Below are positions 1 through 8,790 of a stretch of 64,000 bases of DNA, one piece after another (position 1 is the stretch's first letter; each line of letters begins with the position of its first letter). Below the pieces are notes generated by a model. It searched no databases. It worked only from the letters and a program-made list of their open reading frames with translations, and was not told the DNA's origin. The stretch is from NCBI GenBank assembly GCA_948567375.1, contig OX419761.1:498501-562500 (forward strand), read 5' to 3'. Source of the DNA: Lunularia cruciata. Lineage: Eukaryota > Streptophyta > Marchantiopsida > Lunulariales > Lunulariaceae. A program made the translations under genes and the position numbers.

Positions 1-346
1 TATGGAGCGAGTGGAGGGCCTAGTGGAGTTAGACCCTTATCCTCATTTTTGGGTCAACAGCAGCCAGTGAGTAGTGGGGTTGCTTGTTGGACTTGTGATG
101 GACCTCACCATTGGAGAGAGTGTACTCAGGGCAGTGGATCTGATACCTCAAGTGCATCACAGCCAGCACAGAGGTAGTGTGAGCATTGCCACAGATTTGG
201 TCACACTAGTGACCGGTGTTTTGACCTACACCCGGAGTTACGGAGTGGTAGGGCTGCTATGGTAGGTAGTAGAGGAGCTCCAGTTCATAGAGGATGAGGT
301 GGTAGAGGTGGTGGTAGAGGATCTACACCTAGTAGGGGTGCAGTAC
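1..346 (+). pseudogene. gag nucleocapsid region of Element I
   Basis: This is the nucleocapsid end of a retrotransposon gag, which would package the element RNA into cytoplasmic virus-like particles. Two zinc knuckles are readable: CWTCDGPHHWREC, with a one-residue-shorter spacing, and the canonical CEHCHRFGHTSDRC (CX2CX4HX4C). A Gly/Arg-rich tract follows. A TAG just before the second knuckle replaces the Gln of Element II, and a TGA replaces a Gly/Arg codon near 295. The frame is cut at 346 by a solo LTR and resumes at 1030. Confidence 0.85.
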
Positions 347-1023
347 TGTAACACCCATTTGTGCATGTGTGTGGTATTGTGATATTTAGCTTGGTATTAC
401 AAGTACTTAAGAGATATTATTTATATAGAGATAAAGGATGGTTCTATATTAGTCATGGTTAGCTAAAGTTAGTCATAGCTAAGATAGATGGGACCTTACT
501 TTAGAGGAAGTAGAAAAGATGAGCACCACTATTTTGGATTTTAGTGTGTTGACTTGGTATTATTCCTAGGTGTTTGGCTTTGGGGAAAGAGTTGAGAACT
601 CTTGGGCCAGCAAGCCTTTTTGTTTTGGATTCTTCTTTAGTCCAAGGATAGCCCATGTGAAGGAATCCTTGCTTTAGTGGTTGGGTCAAGATAAGGGGAA
701 TATGCCCATGTGAATGGATATTCCTTTCTACTTTTTGACTTTACTTGACTTTTAGTCTAGTAACTTGAGTTACTACGGTAATTAGTAACTTTGGTACGTA
801 ACTATTTCACAAGTATATAAACAAGGGGTGAGGAGGTACTCATCATCCTTTCATTTGCAACTATCTCTCTCTCATTGAGTTCTCTAGTGAGCAATGTCTT
901 GAGTCTTGGAGTGTTAGCCTTGGAGGAGTATGATGGAGTTGGGGTTCCTTGCCTTCTTAGTCCATGGTGCGCTACCATAATAGCCATCAAAGGTTCATCC
1001 TGAGTGAGAGACAGGCCGGCTCA
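347..1023 (+). mobile_element. Solo LTR of an unrelated element, with target duplication
   Basis: A 677-bp block begins TGTAACACCC, a common start of plant gypsy LTRs, and ends in CA. It is flanked by CAGTAC on both sides (341-346 and 1024-1029). Element II lacks this block at the same place (around 10240), which proves an insertion. A TATA-like TATATAAA lies near 815. No coding sequence is inside. The 6-bp duplication could be 5 bp with a slightly different end. It is probably left by LTR-LTR recombination of a full element. Confidence 0.85.
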
Positions 1024-2477
1024 CAGTACCTACCCTTACTTCTAACACAGCTATGGCTACTTGGATTGAGCAGTTGGAGCAGAGATTGGCTAGTATGGCT
1101 ATTGCTTAGAGGAGATCAGATTCGGGTGTTGAGGCTTCCACCTCATATGCTAGTGATAGAGATGCTTTGGACTTCATGTGCAGAACAACACAGGTGGATG
1201 CATCTACAGCATTGACTAGGAGTGCAATACGTGCTCCAGAGCCTAGAGGAGCATCAATGGAGTTGGACACACAGAGAGGAGAGGTTGGGAGACAGGTTAG
1301 ACTTCCCCAGTCTTTCATGCTATCTGAGGCCTTGCAGACAACATCCTTGGCTCCTAGACGTCCTAGTGCAGGTGTGGTAGGTGGTGATGGAGTACATGAT
1401 GGACTACCTGCTAGTCAGCCACCTGCTACTACACAAATTGAGTCTAGCCTGATGTTGGGTGCGGCTCAACTGATTATGCAGCGTCCTTTGTTTCCGGCCA
1501 ATGATATGTTTACATTGGGAGTTGACCCAGCCCCAGTATTCCGGTTGGCTGCCACGTTGTGTGAGAGTAGGGATGGTGTAGACCCTACTACTAGAGCAGA
1601 GGTGGTTGGTAGTGGAGCTGACTTGGTTGAGGAGCATGGGATCCGTTCAGCGACCAATGGTTTATGACAGGCTGTAGCGGCTAGACTGGAGGAGTTGCCA
1701 ACTAGACCGGCCTTTGAGAGAGCACGGTTTACACCTGGTGTTGTCCTATTGGATACCCAGAGGGGGATTTTTCATTTGGTGGGACCTTCAAGGAAGGTCT
1801 ATACACCACAGAGAGTCTTGTTAGACTCTAGTGTGCAGCCCTTTATGTTGGGGAAGGCTGCAATTGTCGGTCTGGAGTTACGGAAGACCGATGTGGAGAG
1901 GTGTCCATTTCAGATCCAGACATCTCTAGGTGGTGGTTCAACACAGTACATCACACATGGAGAGCTTGTTGTCCAAGTTCAGCCTGGTCATCCGACTGAT
2001 AGCTCGGTGGTGAGAGCTCAGGCTATTGCGACGATAGCTGAGTCATATGATGTGCTAGTTGGGGGAGCAGTGTTATACCCCATGGGTTTCAACATTGACT
2101 ATTGGGAGGAGATAGCCTCTTATAGACCTGGTTGGCAGTCTGGTGAGGGACGGGTATGTTGCCTACCAGTACGCTTCAGTAATGGCAGTCTTGGCTCACT
2201 ACAGTCCAAGACCATGGCAGGATCAATTTTAGCTTTCAGTGGTGCAGTTACGTGGCCTGGTGACTTGTTGGAGGGGAACGCCCATGCAGAGGAGACTCTA
2301 GTACCGGAGGAGATCACTTGGCTTTGGAGTATGAGTGGGATTGTTCCATCCACCTTGGATGTTCCATTGTGGAGTTCAGAAGAGGTATTGCAGCAACATG
2401 CAGATCAGTTGGTGCAGTAGGCTTGGAGTGGAGCCTTCGTACCATCAGGAGATGAGTGTGAGGATGAGCCTCCAGAG
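1024..2477 (+). pseudogene. gag C-terminus and aspartic protease of Element I
   Basis: The gag-to-protease segment continues after the solo LTR. The protease region reads VLLDSSVQPFMLGKAA at about 1815-1860. Element II has DSGA here, so the catalytic Asp-Ser-Gly triad is altered (Gly to Ser). A second conserved patch, YDVLVGGAVLYPMGF, lies at 2047-2091. TAG codons near 1107 and 2418 and a TGA near 1665 interrupt the frame. Apart from these the reading continues straight into the methyltransferase domain, which indicates a single ancestral gag-pol ORF. Confidence 0.8.
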
Positions 2478-3511
2478 GTGATTGCTTTGACACCTCTAGA
2501 TACCACATTCATTGCTTGGCAGTATCCAGTAGAGGGGATATGCCTATTGGAGTTGTTTGGTGGGATCAACACCGGACTAGCTGTGGTGTTACAGGCGGGT
2601 ATACAAGTACAGAGGTACTTGTATGTAGAGAGAGATGAGACTACTAGGCAAGTCTCTCTATATCATGTGGCACATTTGGCCTATTGGTATCCGGAGTTAT
2701 TACCAATGTCAGTAGTCAGAGGTTACTAGAAGGCCCTACCAGGAGACATTTCCTTACTGGGCGCGCATGACCTAGAGAGACATGGGCCTATTCACTTGGT
2801 GATTTTTGGATGGCCATGTCAGGGACATATACGTGTTGGTAGAGGATTGGGTCTTTAGGATCCTCATTCTGGTGTGTTTTAGGAGATGTTACGGATACTA
2901 CGGCATCTCCAGGTTCATCAGTCCATTTCTCCAGCTTACCTTTTGGAGAACATTCCTTTGATGGGTGATTCTTGCACCAGAGTGGTGGCAAGTACACATC
3001 AGGTCCATTCTTGGATGGGACCTGCTGTATTGTTAGATGCAGCCAGAGTGGGATCACGGGTTCATTGTCTTTGTCTTTGGTGGACAAACCTCTTACCCAG
3101 AGAGGTTCTACAGTGCGCTTATGATGGGATTCTGCGACTTGACCACATCCTTGTTGATGATATCTTGGATGTTGGGCGTCAGTCTCAGACAGTGGTAGTG
3201 GCTAATAGGTCACCTATGGCAGTGGTGAACCTAGTTGGACCGCCTAGAGCTGCATTTCCCACACTCATGAGTTTCCTAGGCTCTCATGCTTTTCGAGAGG
3301 GAGGACCTGGACTTGTTTGGGACTCACAATTACAGTAGTTGGTGGAGCCCAATGCTGATGAGAGAGAGCGGGCGATGGGTTTTTGCACCGGTATTACCGC
3401 TATTCCAATAGTGTCAAAGGCATCCATGCATCAGGTGTTAGGTCAGGCTATGGACCTGAATTGTTTGACCTGGATTGTGAGCCTTGGCTTGGCAGAGCAG
3501 CGTAGGATGCG
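2478..3511 (+). pseudogene. DNMT3-like cytosine-C5 DNA methyltransferase domain of Element I
   Basis: This domain would transfer a methyl group from S-adenosylmethionine to cytosine in DNA. Motifs occur in the normal, non-permuted order. The SAM-binding motif I is LLELFGGINTG (about 2544-2576). Motif IV is GWPCQG (2808-2825), with the catalytic Cys codon at 2817-2819. Motif VI is LENIP (about 2943-2957). A motif VIII-like stretch, LWWTNLLP, lies near 3080, and a C-terminal block has ERAMGF and VLGQAMDLN (3367-3460). The WTNLLP and ERxMGF patches match the layout of DNMT3 enzymes better than DNMT1 or CMT. Four in-frame TAG codons (2727, 2856, 2880, 3336) disable it; Element II has Gln or Trp at these places. 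Unlike Element II, this copy has no frameshift after motif I. It is embedded between protease and reverse transcriptase of a gypsy element. Confidence 0.88.
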
Positions 3512-3618
3512 TGTCGTGCGTATATACATCGCTACACAACATACATCGCTGTCAACATCATACACTATAAAAGCACAACTCACACATAAGTCATACATAG
3601 ACTCTAAAGTGCCACAAT
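3512..3618 (-). repeat. Terminal repeat segment B2 (extreme 3' end of Element II)
   Basis: This 107-bp direct repeat is the outermost sequence at the element's 3' end. In sense it begins TGTGGCACTTTAGAG and ends GTATATACGCACGACA, immediately next to the TGCG target duplication. The same segment recurs at 4069-4175, on the inner side of A2, but is absent from the 5' end of the element. Confidence 0.85.
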
Positions 3619-4066
3619 AATCAGATTGCTTAACACTTTCAACTCAACTCAACTCAGATCAATACTTGATCTGTCACTCTATAAACTGCCAACAACTGGG
3701 CACTGATTACAGTCAAGCCACACCCACTCAAGCATAGAGAATCCAGGTGACGCTCGCCGGCCTCTGTCCACCATAGCCAGGAACTCGAAGGCTCAACATC
3801 AGAGAAGTGAGCTCTCTGGAGCTCACTTCGAAACTATACCCCCTGGACTCGAGCTAGCCCTGAAACCCTAACGGTCCCGCTGACGGCACACTTGACGGTG
3901 CAAACGGTGCAAAGTGACGGTGGGCCCCACCGTGAAGTCAGTACCCCGAACACAAAATCTAACCGTCGGAAAGTAGTCCCTGAGAAACAGCTAGAATAAC
4001 TCTAACTACCATCACTGGAACTCTAGTGTCCGAGCATCTAGATGCGGAACTACAAATGGCGTGACA
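3619..4066 (-). repeat. Terminal repeat segment A2 of Element II
   Basis: This 448-bp direct copy of the 5' terminal segment at 12979-13426 begins in sense with TGTCACGCCATTTG and ends CTGATTA. It holds an 11-bp perfect hairpin with a 4-nt loop (3804-3829, GAAGTGAGCTC arms), also present in A1 and recognisable in Element I near 17305. It is flanked by B on both sides. Confidence 0.85.
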
Positions 4067-4068
4067 GC

Positions 4069-4192
4069 TATCGTGCGTATATACATCGCTACACAACATA
4101 CATCGCTGTCAACATCATACACTATAAAAGCACAACTCACACATAAGTCATACATAGACTCTAAAGTGCCACAATCGCCCCCCTAGCTGGCG
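4069..4192 (-). repeat. Terminal repeat segment B1 and polypurine tract of Element II
   Basis: B1 (4069-4175) matches B2 almost base for base. Immediately upstream in sense is a G-rich run, GCTAGGGGGGCG (about 4176-4188), the expected primer for plus-strand synthesis. The polypurine tract therefore abuts B, while the outer 5' end of the integrated element is A. In an ordinary LTR element these two boundaries would be the same sequence. Confidence 0.75.
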
Positions 4193-4342
4193 GTTAGGTC
4201 CCTCTAACTCCAGATAGCCATCTACTCTAAGTATATGGTATACCCTCTAATGGGCAAAGATCAGGAGGCCGGGTGCTATGGAGCCCCATCGTTAGTCGCA
4301 TGTCTGCAATCTATACCATATAAAGAATGAACTAGCTATAGG

Positions 4343-4687
4343 TCAAGTACATCTAGGACATAACCATTGTCCCTGAGGAACCACCATGAGGGGAGGAGTC
4401 ATACATGCCATATGCCATCCTCTCGAACAGCTATCACACACTAACATAGTAGCAGCTCCACCAGAAGAGCCACATAACATACACCTCAAGCCTGCACGTA
4501 CAAGTGCCAAGCTTGGGTCCATAGTACCATCAATGTTTGGGAGGTGGCATGGCGCACAATTGCGCACATGATCCTTCCAAACAACACCATCACGTCCTTC
4601 TAACACAAGGACTCCAAATGGCAAAACCTCGCGCACTCTCAAGATAGTGCGGCCTGTAGAAACATCAAGTGTCGTCGGTGCTGTCTG
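4343..4687 (-). CDS. PHD-finger tail of the gypsy polyprotein (Element II)
   Basis: This is the extreme C-terminus of the polyprotein, in frame with the integrase and separated from it only by a TAG at about 4685-4687. Element III has CAA at the matching codon, so the stop is secondary. After an integrase-type tail with NCAPCHLP, a canonical C4HC3 PHD finger starts near 4485: CMLC, then VCDSCSRGWHMAC, then WLCPRC. The spacing C-x2-C, C-x2-C-x4-H-x2-C, W-x-C-x2-C is complete. PHD fingers of this type bind histone H3 tails, so the domain may target integration the way chromodomains do in chromoviruses. That role is inference. The finger is also readable in Elements I and III. Confidence 0.85.
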   Translation of the reverse strand, partial: QTAPTTLDVSTGRTILRVREVLPFGVLVLEGRDGVVWKDHVRNCAPCHLPNIDGTMDPSLALVRAGLRCMLCGSSGGAATMLVCDSCSRGWHMACMTPPLMVVPQGQWLCPRCT

Positions 4688-7453
4688 CTATAGATATACA
4701 TAGTCGCCTAGATGAAATCGACGGATGGAGGGTCTATAACCTCCTCCTCGAATGGTAGCATAGCGTAAAGTATCTCTATGCTGAGCAATCACCAAGTTCT
4801 CGAAGGCCATCGGCATCACTCTCCGAAAGATCTCTGCCCGCTGAGAACATGCGCTCATCCATACATCAGGGTCATCCAAGTCCAAAACTACAGTAGCATC
4901 TCGACGAATGGCTGCAGGTAAATCTGGATCTCGTCCATAGAGTAGAAAGTATGGAGAGAAGGATGCTAAGGAGGCTTGCCGGCTGAACCGATAGCCCATG
5001 GCCAACCAAGGTAACTGGAGATCCCAATCTCCCAAGTGGCCTCTCTGCAAACCATACTTTCGTAATCCTCTCTTCACCGTCTGAACCACTCTCTCTGCTA
5101 AGCCATCTGCCTCAGGGTGATCTTGGGATTTAGTACGATGATCAATCAAAGCCTTGTCACACAAGACCTGAAACTCTCCCAAGAACTCTGTACCCTGATC
5201 AGTCAAAACCTCAGCTGGTGCACCAAAATGACTAAGAACTCGATCCAGGAACGAGTAAGCTGTCCCTTCACTAGACTTGTCAGGAAGTGCCACCAACTCA
5301 ATCCACTTGGAGAAGTGCTCCACCATCACCAAAACATACCGATGATGTCTCGCAGTCAGCGGTAAAGGTCCGGCAAAGTCCAAACTCCAACGGTAACCCA
5401 ATCCCATGATAGGTAATGGGTGTAACTGTGGCGTAGGAGCATTGAATGATGCTCTAACTCGGTCACAAACCACACATCTGGCAACAAACTGCTGTACCTC
5501 GGTCTGCATACCGCACCACCAATAATGACTCTGGAGTAAGCTATATGTACGCTTTACTCCAAAATGTCCTAGCTCCTCATGAGCATGACGGACCAACTGT
5601 GGTCTCTGTGATGGAAGTGGTACTACTCGCACTCTACCATCCTCCCATACACGCAAAAGGTGTCTACCCTCCAATCTGAACCGTCTGGCTCGCTGAAGAA
5701 CACGGTCTCTCTCCTTGGCCCCAACTGTGCCACCCACAACACCAGTGCGAAGATAGTCCATCACTAAGACATCATCATGAATGTCTCGCTGAACTGTACC
5801 AATATCTTCACTCTCTGGATCTTTGACCTCAATAACTCCTCCTGTATGCGCTGAGAGAGATACCACCAAAGTCTCTGCAAATATACACAGAAAGGCCGAT
5901 GCATGCCAACCTGGCACCATCTCCTCATCTGTCTCACCATGCCAATGTGCTCCGGTCTGATCCTGCTGGCTGGGACATGGGTTTCTACTCAACCCATCTG
6001 CATCACGGTTCACCACTCCAGGTCTGTGAACAACCGTGAAATCATACTCCCGTAAAATCAGAGCCCATCGTGCAAGCTTCCCTGAAAGCTTGTCGGACTC
6101 CATCAACCACTTCAGCGGCTGATGATCAGTGATGAGAGTGAAGGGGTTACCAAATAGGTAACATCGGAAATGTGCTACTGCCCAAACTGCTGCCAAGCAC
6201 TCTCCCTCATATGAACTATACTTCGCCTCCGCTGAATTGTTGGAGCGACTAGCATAGGCCACCACAAACTCCTTCTCCTCATCATCATGTTGGGTGAGCA
6301 CCGCTCCAAGCCCCAACATACTCCAATCAGTGTGAACCTGAAATGGTCGTCCCCTGATCGGTCTCCTCAAAATAGGAGCAGATGTCAACCTCTCCTTGAG
6401 CTCTACAAAAGCTCTCTCCTGCTCATCTCCCCACCACCACTCCTGTGTAAGCTTGGTCAGCTTCGTCAAGGCCTTGGCAATGGCACTAAATCCTCTAACA
6501 TAGCAGCAATAGAAGTTCGCCAACCCAAGGAATGCTCGCACTCTGCTCACATCCGTAGGCCGAGGAATACGTGCAATAGCCTCCACCTTGGTCTGCTGGA
6601 CACCAAGTCCTCCGGGGTAGATAGTGTGACCCAAATACTCAACCTGCTCATGGAAGAACCTACACTTCCCAGGATGTAATTTGAGTCCATGAGATCTCAA
6701 CCTCTCAAACACCTCCAACAACTGTCGCTCATGCTCCTCCACAGTAGTGCTATACACCAAAATGTCATCAATATAGCACCGAGCAAAATCCAGTCCAGCT
6801 AGGATCCTATCCATGACCCTTTGGAACTCAGCAGGAGCGTTCTTTAACCCAAATGGTAAGAACCTCCACTGATATAACACATCCTTGCCGTGAGGATCAA
6901 TAGCCCAAAATGCTGTCTTGGACTTATCCTCCTCCCTGATCGGCAACTGATGATATCCCGCTCGAAGATCCAAAGTACTGAAGACCTTTGCATGCCCAAT
7001 CGCATCAAAAATCTCCTCCGGTGTAGGCATGGCATACCGATCAGCCCTGGTCTGTCGGTTGATAGGACGGTAATCTCCACACATCCGCCTATCTGTATAG
7101 TTGCCATGCATATCCTTCTTGGCTGGCATCACTGTCGCTGATGCATACTCTCCATGTGAAATCTCCACCAAACCAGCCTTAAAAAGGTCACTACTCCGGC
7201 TCTGAATCAATGTCCTCTCCATCTCACTATATCGATAAGGACGTCGGAAAATAGGTGTGTCGCTAGTCAGCTCAATCCGTATACCAGGTCCCTTCAGAGC
7301 ACCCAAATCCTTCATACTGAAGGCAAAACAACTCGTGTGACTCCTCAAGAACCTCCAAACCCTCCGTCTTTCCTCTCCAGTAAGCTTGGGTCCAAGATCT
7401 GGCTCCCAAGTATCCTCTGTAATTATAGTAGGAGTGGAAGACGTACTGACTGG
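4688..7453 (-). CDS. Reverse transcriptase - RNase H - integrase of Element II
   Basis: An uninterrupted frame of about 920 residues follows a TAG at 7454-7456. The reverse transcriptase includes TLDLRAGYHQ and the catalytic CYIDDILVY (YIDD at about 6764-6775). RNase H follows with VHTDWS, YEGECLA and TDHQPLKW. The integrase has an N-terminal zinc-binding HAHEELGH ... CVVCDR (about 5595 down to 5455). Its catalytic core shows D in SLDFAGP (near 5385), D in LTDQGTEF (near 5195) and E in GLAERVVQT (near 5095). The RT-RNase H-integrase order is that of Ty3/gypsy. No tyrosine recombinase is seen. There is no start codon of its own; it is expected as part of a gag-pol fusion. Confidence 0.93.
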   Translation of the reverse strand, partial: PVSTSSTPTIITEDTWEPDLGPKLTGEERRRVWRFLRSHTSCFAFSMKDLGALKGPGIRIELTSDTPIFRRPYRYSEMERTLIQSRSSDLFKAGLVEISHGEYASATVMPAKKDMHGNYTDRRMCGDYRPINRQTRADRYAMPTPEEIFDAIGHAKVFSTLDLRAGYHQLPIREEDKSKTAFWAIDPHGKDVLYQWRFLPFGLKNAPAEFQRVMDRILAGLDFARCYIDDILVYSTTVEEHERQLLEVFERLRSHGLKLHPGKCRFFHEQVEYLGHTIYPGGLGVQQTKVEAIARIPRPTDVSRVRAFLGLANFYCCYVRGFSAIAKALTKLTKLTQEWWWGDEQERAFVELKERLTSAPILRRPIRGRPFQVHTDWSMLGLGAVLTQHDDEEKEFVVAYASRSNNSAEAKYSSYEGECLAAVWAVAHFRCYLFGNPFTLITDHQPLKWLMESDKLSGKLARWALILREYDFTVVHRPGVVNRDADGLSRNPCPSQQDQTGAHWHGETDEEMVPGWHASAFLCIFAETLVVSLSAHTGGVIEVKDPESEDIGTVQRDIHDDVLVMDYLRTGVVGGTVGAKERDRVLQRARRFRLEGRHLLRVWEDGRVRVVPLPSQRPQLVRHAHEELGHFGVKRTYSLLQSHYWWCGMQTEVQQFVARCVVCDRVRASFNAPTPQLHPLPIMGLGYRWSLDFAGPLPLTARHHRYVLVMVEHFSKWIELVALPDKSSEGTAYSFLDRVLSHFGAPAEVLTDQGTEFLGEFQVLCDKALIDHRTKSQDHPEADGLAERVVQTVKRGLRKYGLQRGHLGDWDLQLPWLAMGYRFSRQASLASFSPYFLLYGRDPDLPAAIRRDATVVLDLDDPDVWMSACSQRAEIFRRVMPMAFENLVIAQHRDTLRYATIRGGGYRPSIRRFHLGDYVYL

Positions 7454-8790
7454 CTGCTACACTGGGCCCTTGGGAGCAATGGTGTCATGCTCCCGACCAC
7501 TAGAGGTCCCAACCTCTGTGTGAAAAACTCCCTCCACTCTGGCTACAAGCTCCATACGTCCTCTGGCTGCATCCCATGTGGACCAAGGGTGTAATCCAAG
7601 TAGCCCACGCTCACCTGGATGGACTCCAAGTAGACCACTCTCCCTAGTAGCTACTGGATGTGTCCCAAGAATACCATGTCCACTCGGTCCATCGCCCCCA
7701 GCATGTGCCTGAATCGTCTCGATAGGCACAGGGCTCACAAGTGTCCGAGTGGTGATGCCTATCAAGTGCATCCTACGCTGCTCTGCCAAACCAAGGCTCA
7801 CAATCCAGGTCAAACAGTTCAGGTCCATAGCCTGACCTAACACCTAACGCCTGGATGCCTCTGACACTGCTGGAACAACGGTAATACCGGTGCGAAAACC
7901 CATCGCCCGCTCTCTCTCATCAGCATTGGGCTCCACCAACTGCTGTAACTGTGAGTCCCAAACAAGTCCAGGTCCTCCCTCTCAAAAAGCATGAGAGCCT
8001 GGGAAACTCATGAGTGTGGGAAATGCAGCTCTAGGCTGTCCAACTAGGTTCACCACTGCCATAGGTGACCTATCAGCCACTACCACTGTCTGAGACTGAC
8101 GTCCAGCATCCAAGATATCATCAACAAGAATGTGGTCTAGTCGCTGAATCCCATCATAACTACGCTGTAGAACCTCTCTGGGTAAAAGGTTCGTCCACCA
8201 AAGACGAAGACGATGAGCCCGTGATCCCACTCTGGCTGCATCTAACAATACAGTAGGTCCCATCCAAGAATGGACCTGATGTGTACTCGCCACCACTCTA
8301 GTGCGAGAATCACCCATCAATGGAACGTTCTCCAAAAGGTAAGCTGGAGAAACAGACTGATGAACCTGGAGATGTCGTAGTATCCGTAACATCTCCCAAA
8401 ACACACCAGAACGAGGATCCTGAAGACCCAAACCGCGGCCCGCCCGTGTATGTCCCTGACATGGCCATCCAGAAATCACCAAGTGAATAGGCCCATGTCT
8501 CTCTAGGTCATGCGCCCCCAATAAGGAAATGTCTCCTAGTAAGGCCTTCTGGTAACCTCTGACTGCTGACATCGGTAATAACTCCGGATACCGATAGGCC
8601 AAGTGTGCCACATGATGTAGAGACTCGCCTAGCAGTCTCATCTCTCTCTACATACAAGTACCTCTGTACTCGGATACCCGCCTGTAACACCGCAGCTAGT
8701 CCGGTGCTGATCCCACCAAACAACTCTAATAGACATATCCCCTCTACTGGATACTGCCAAGCAATGAGTGTGGTATCCAGAGGTGTCAAA
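7454..8790 (-). pseudogene. DNMT3-like cytosine-C5 DNA methyltransferase domain of Element II
   Basis: The enzyme domain lies between protease and reverse transcriptase. Motif I LLELFGGISTG is at about 8700-8732. Motif IV GWPCQG is at 8453-8470, with the Cys codon at 8459-8461. Motif VI LENVP lies near 8325-8340, LWWTNLLP near 8180-8205, and ERAMGF and VLGQAMDLN between 7915 and 7815. Lesions are a 2-nt deletion near 8630 relative to Element I, TGA at 7982-7984 where Element I has CGA, TAG at 7844-7846 where Element I has CAG, and TAG at 7454-7456. Conservation in two independently decayed copies shows it was a working part of the family. A linker (LIGITTRT to KGPV) joins it to the polymerase. 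It is not a stand-alone host gene: retroelement domains flank it on both sides in both copies. Confidence 0.9.

Larger units (their letters stand above)
1..3511 (+). mobile_element. DNMT-carrying Ty3/gypsy Element I, left half
   Basis: This is the 5'-proximal part of an old plus-strand gypsy element. It enters the window inside gag and runs through protease and a DNA methyltransferase domain. At 3511 it stops where Element II is inserted. The reading resumes at 13427: left of the insertion the protein ends in LAEQRRM, and right of it continues with LIGITTRT, exactly as in the homologous stretch of Element II (7750-7790). TGCG at 3508-3511 and 13427-13430 is the target duplication (5 bp, ATGCG, if the shared A is counted). 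The copy is non-functional, with many in-frame TAG codons at positions where the sister copy reads Gln or Trp. Its 5' terminal repeat lies outside the window. Confidence 0.9.

Noticed and set aside
7454-8790. Stand-alone host DNA methyltransferase gene
   Set aside because: Protease is on one side and reverse transcriptase on the other, in frame, in two independent insertions on opposite strands. No introns and no own start codon.
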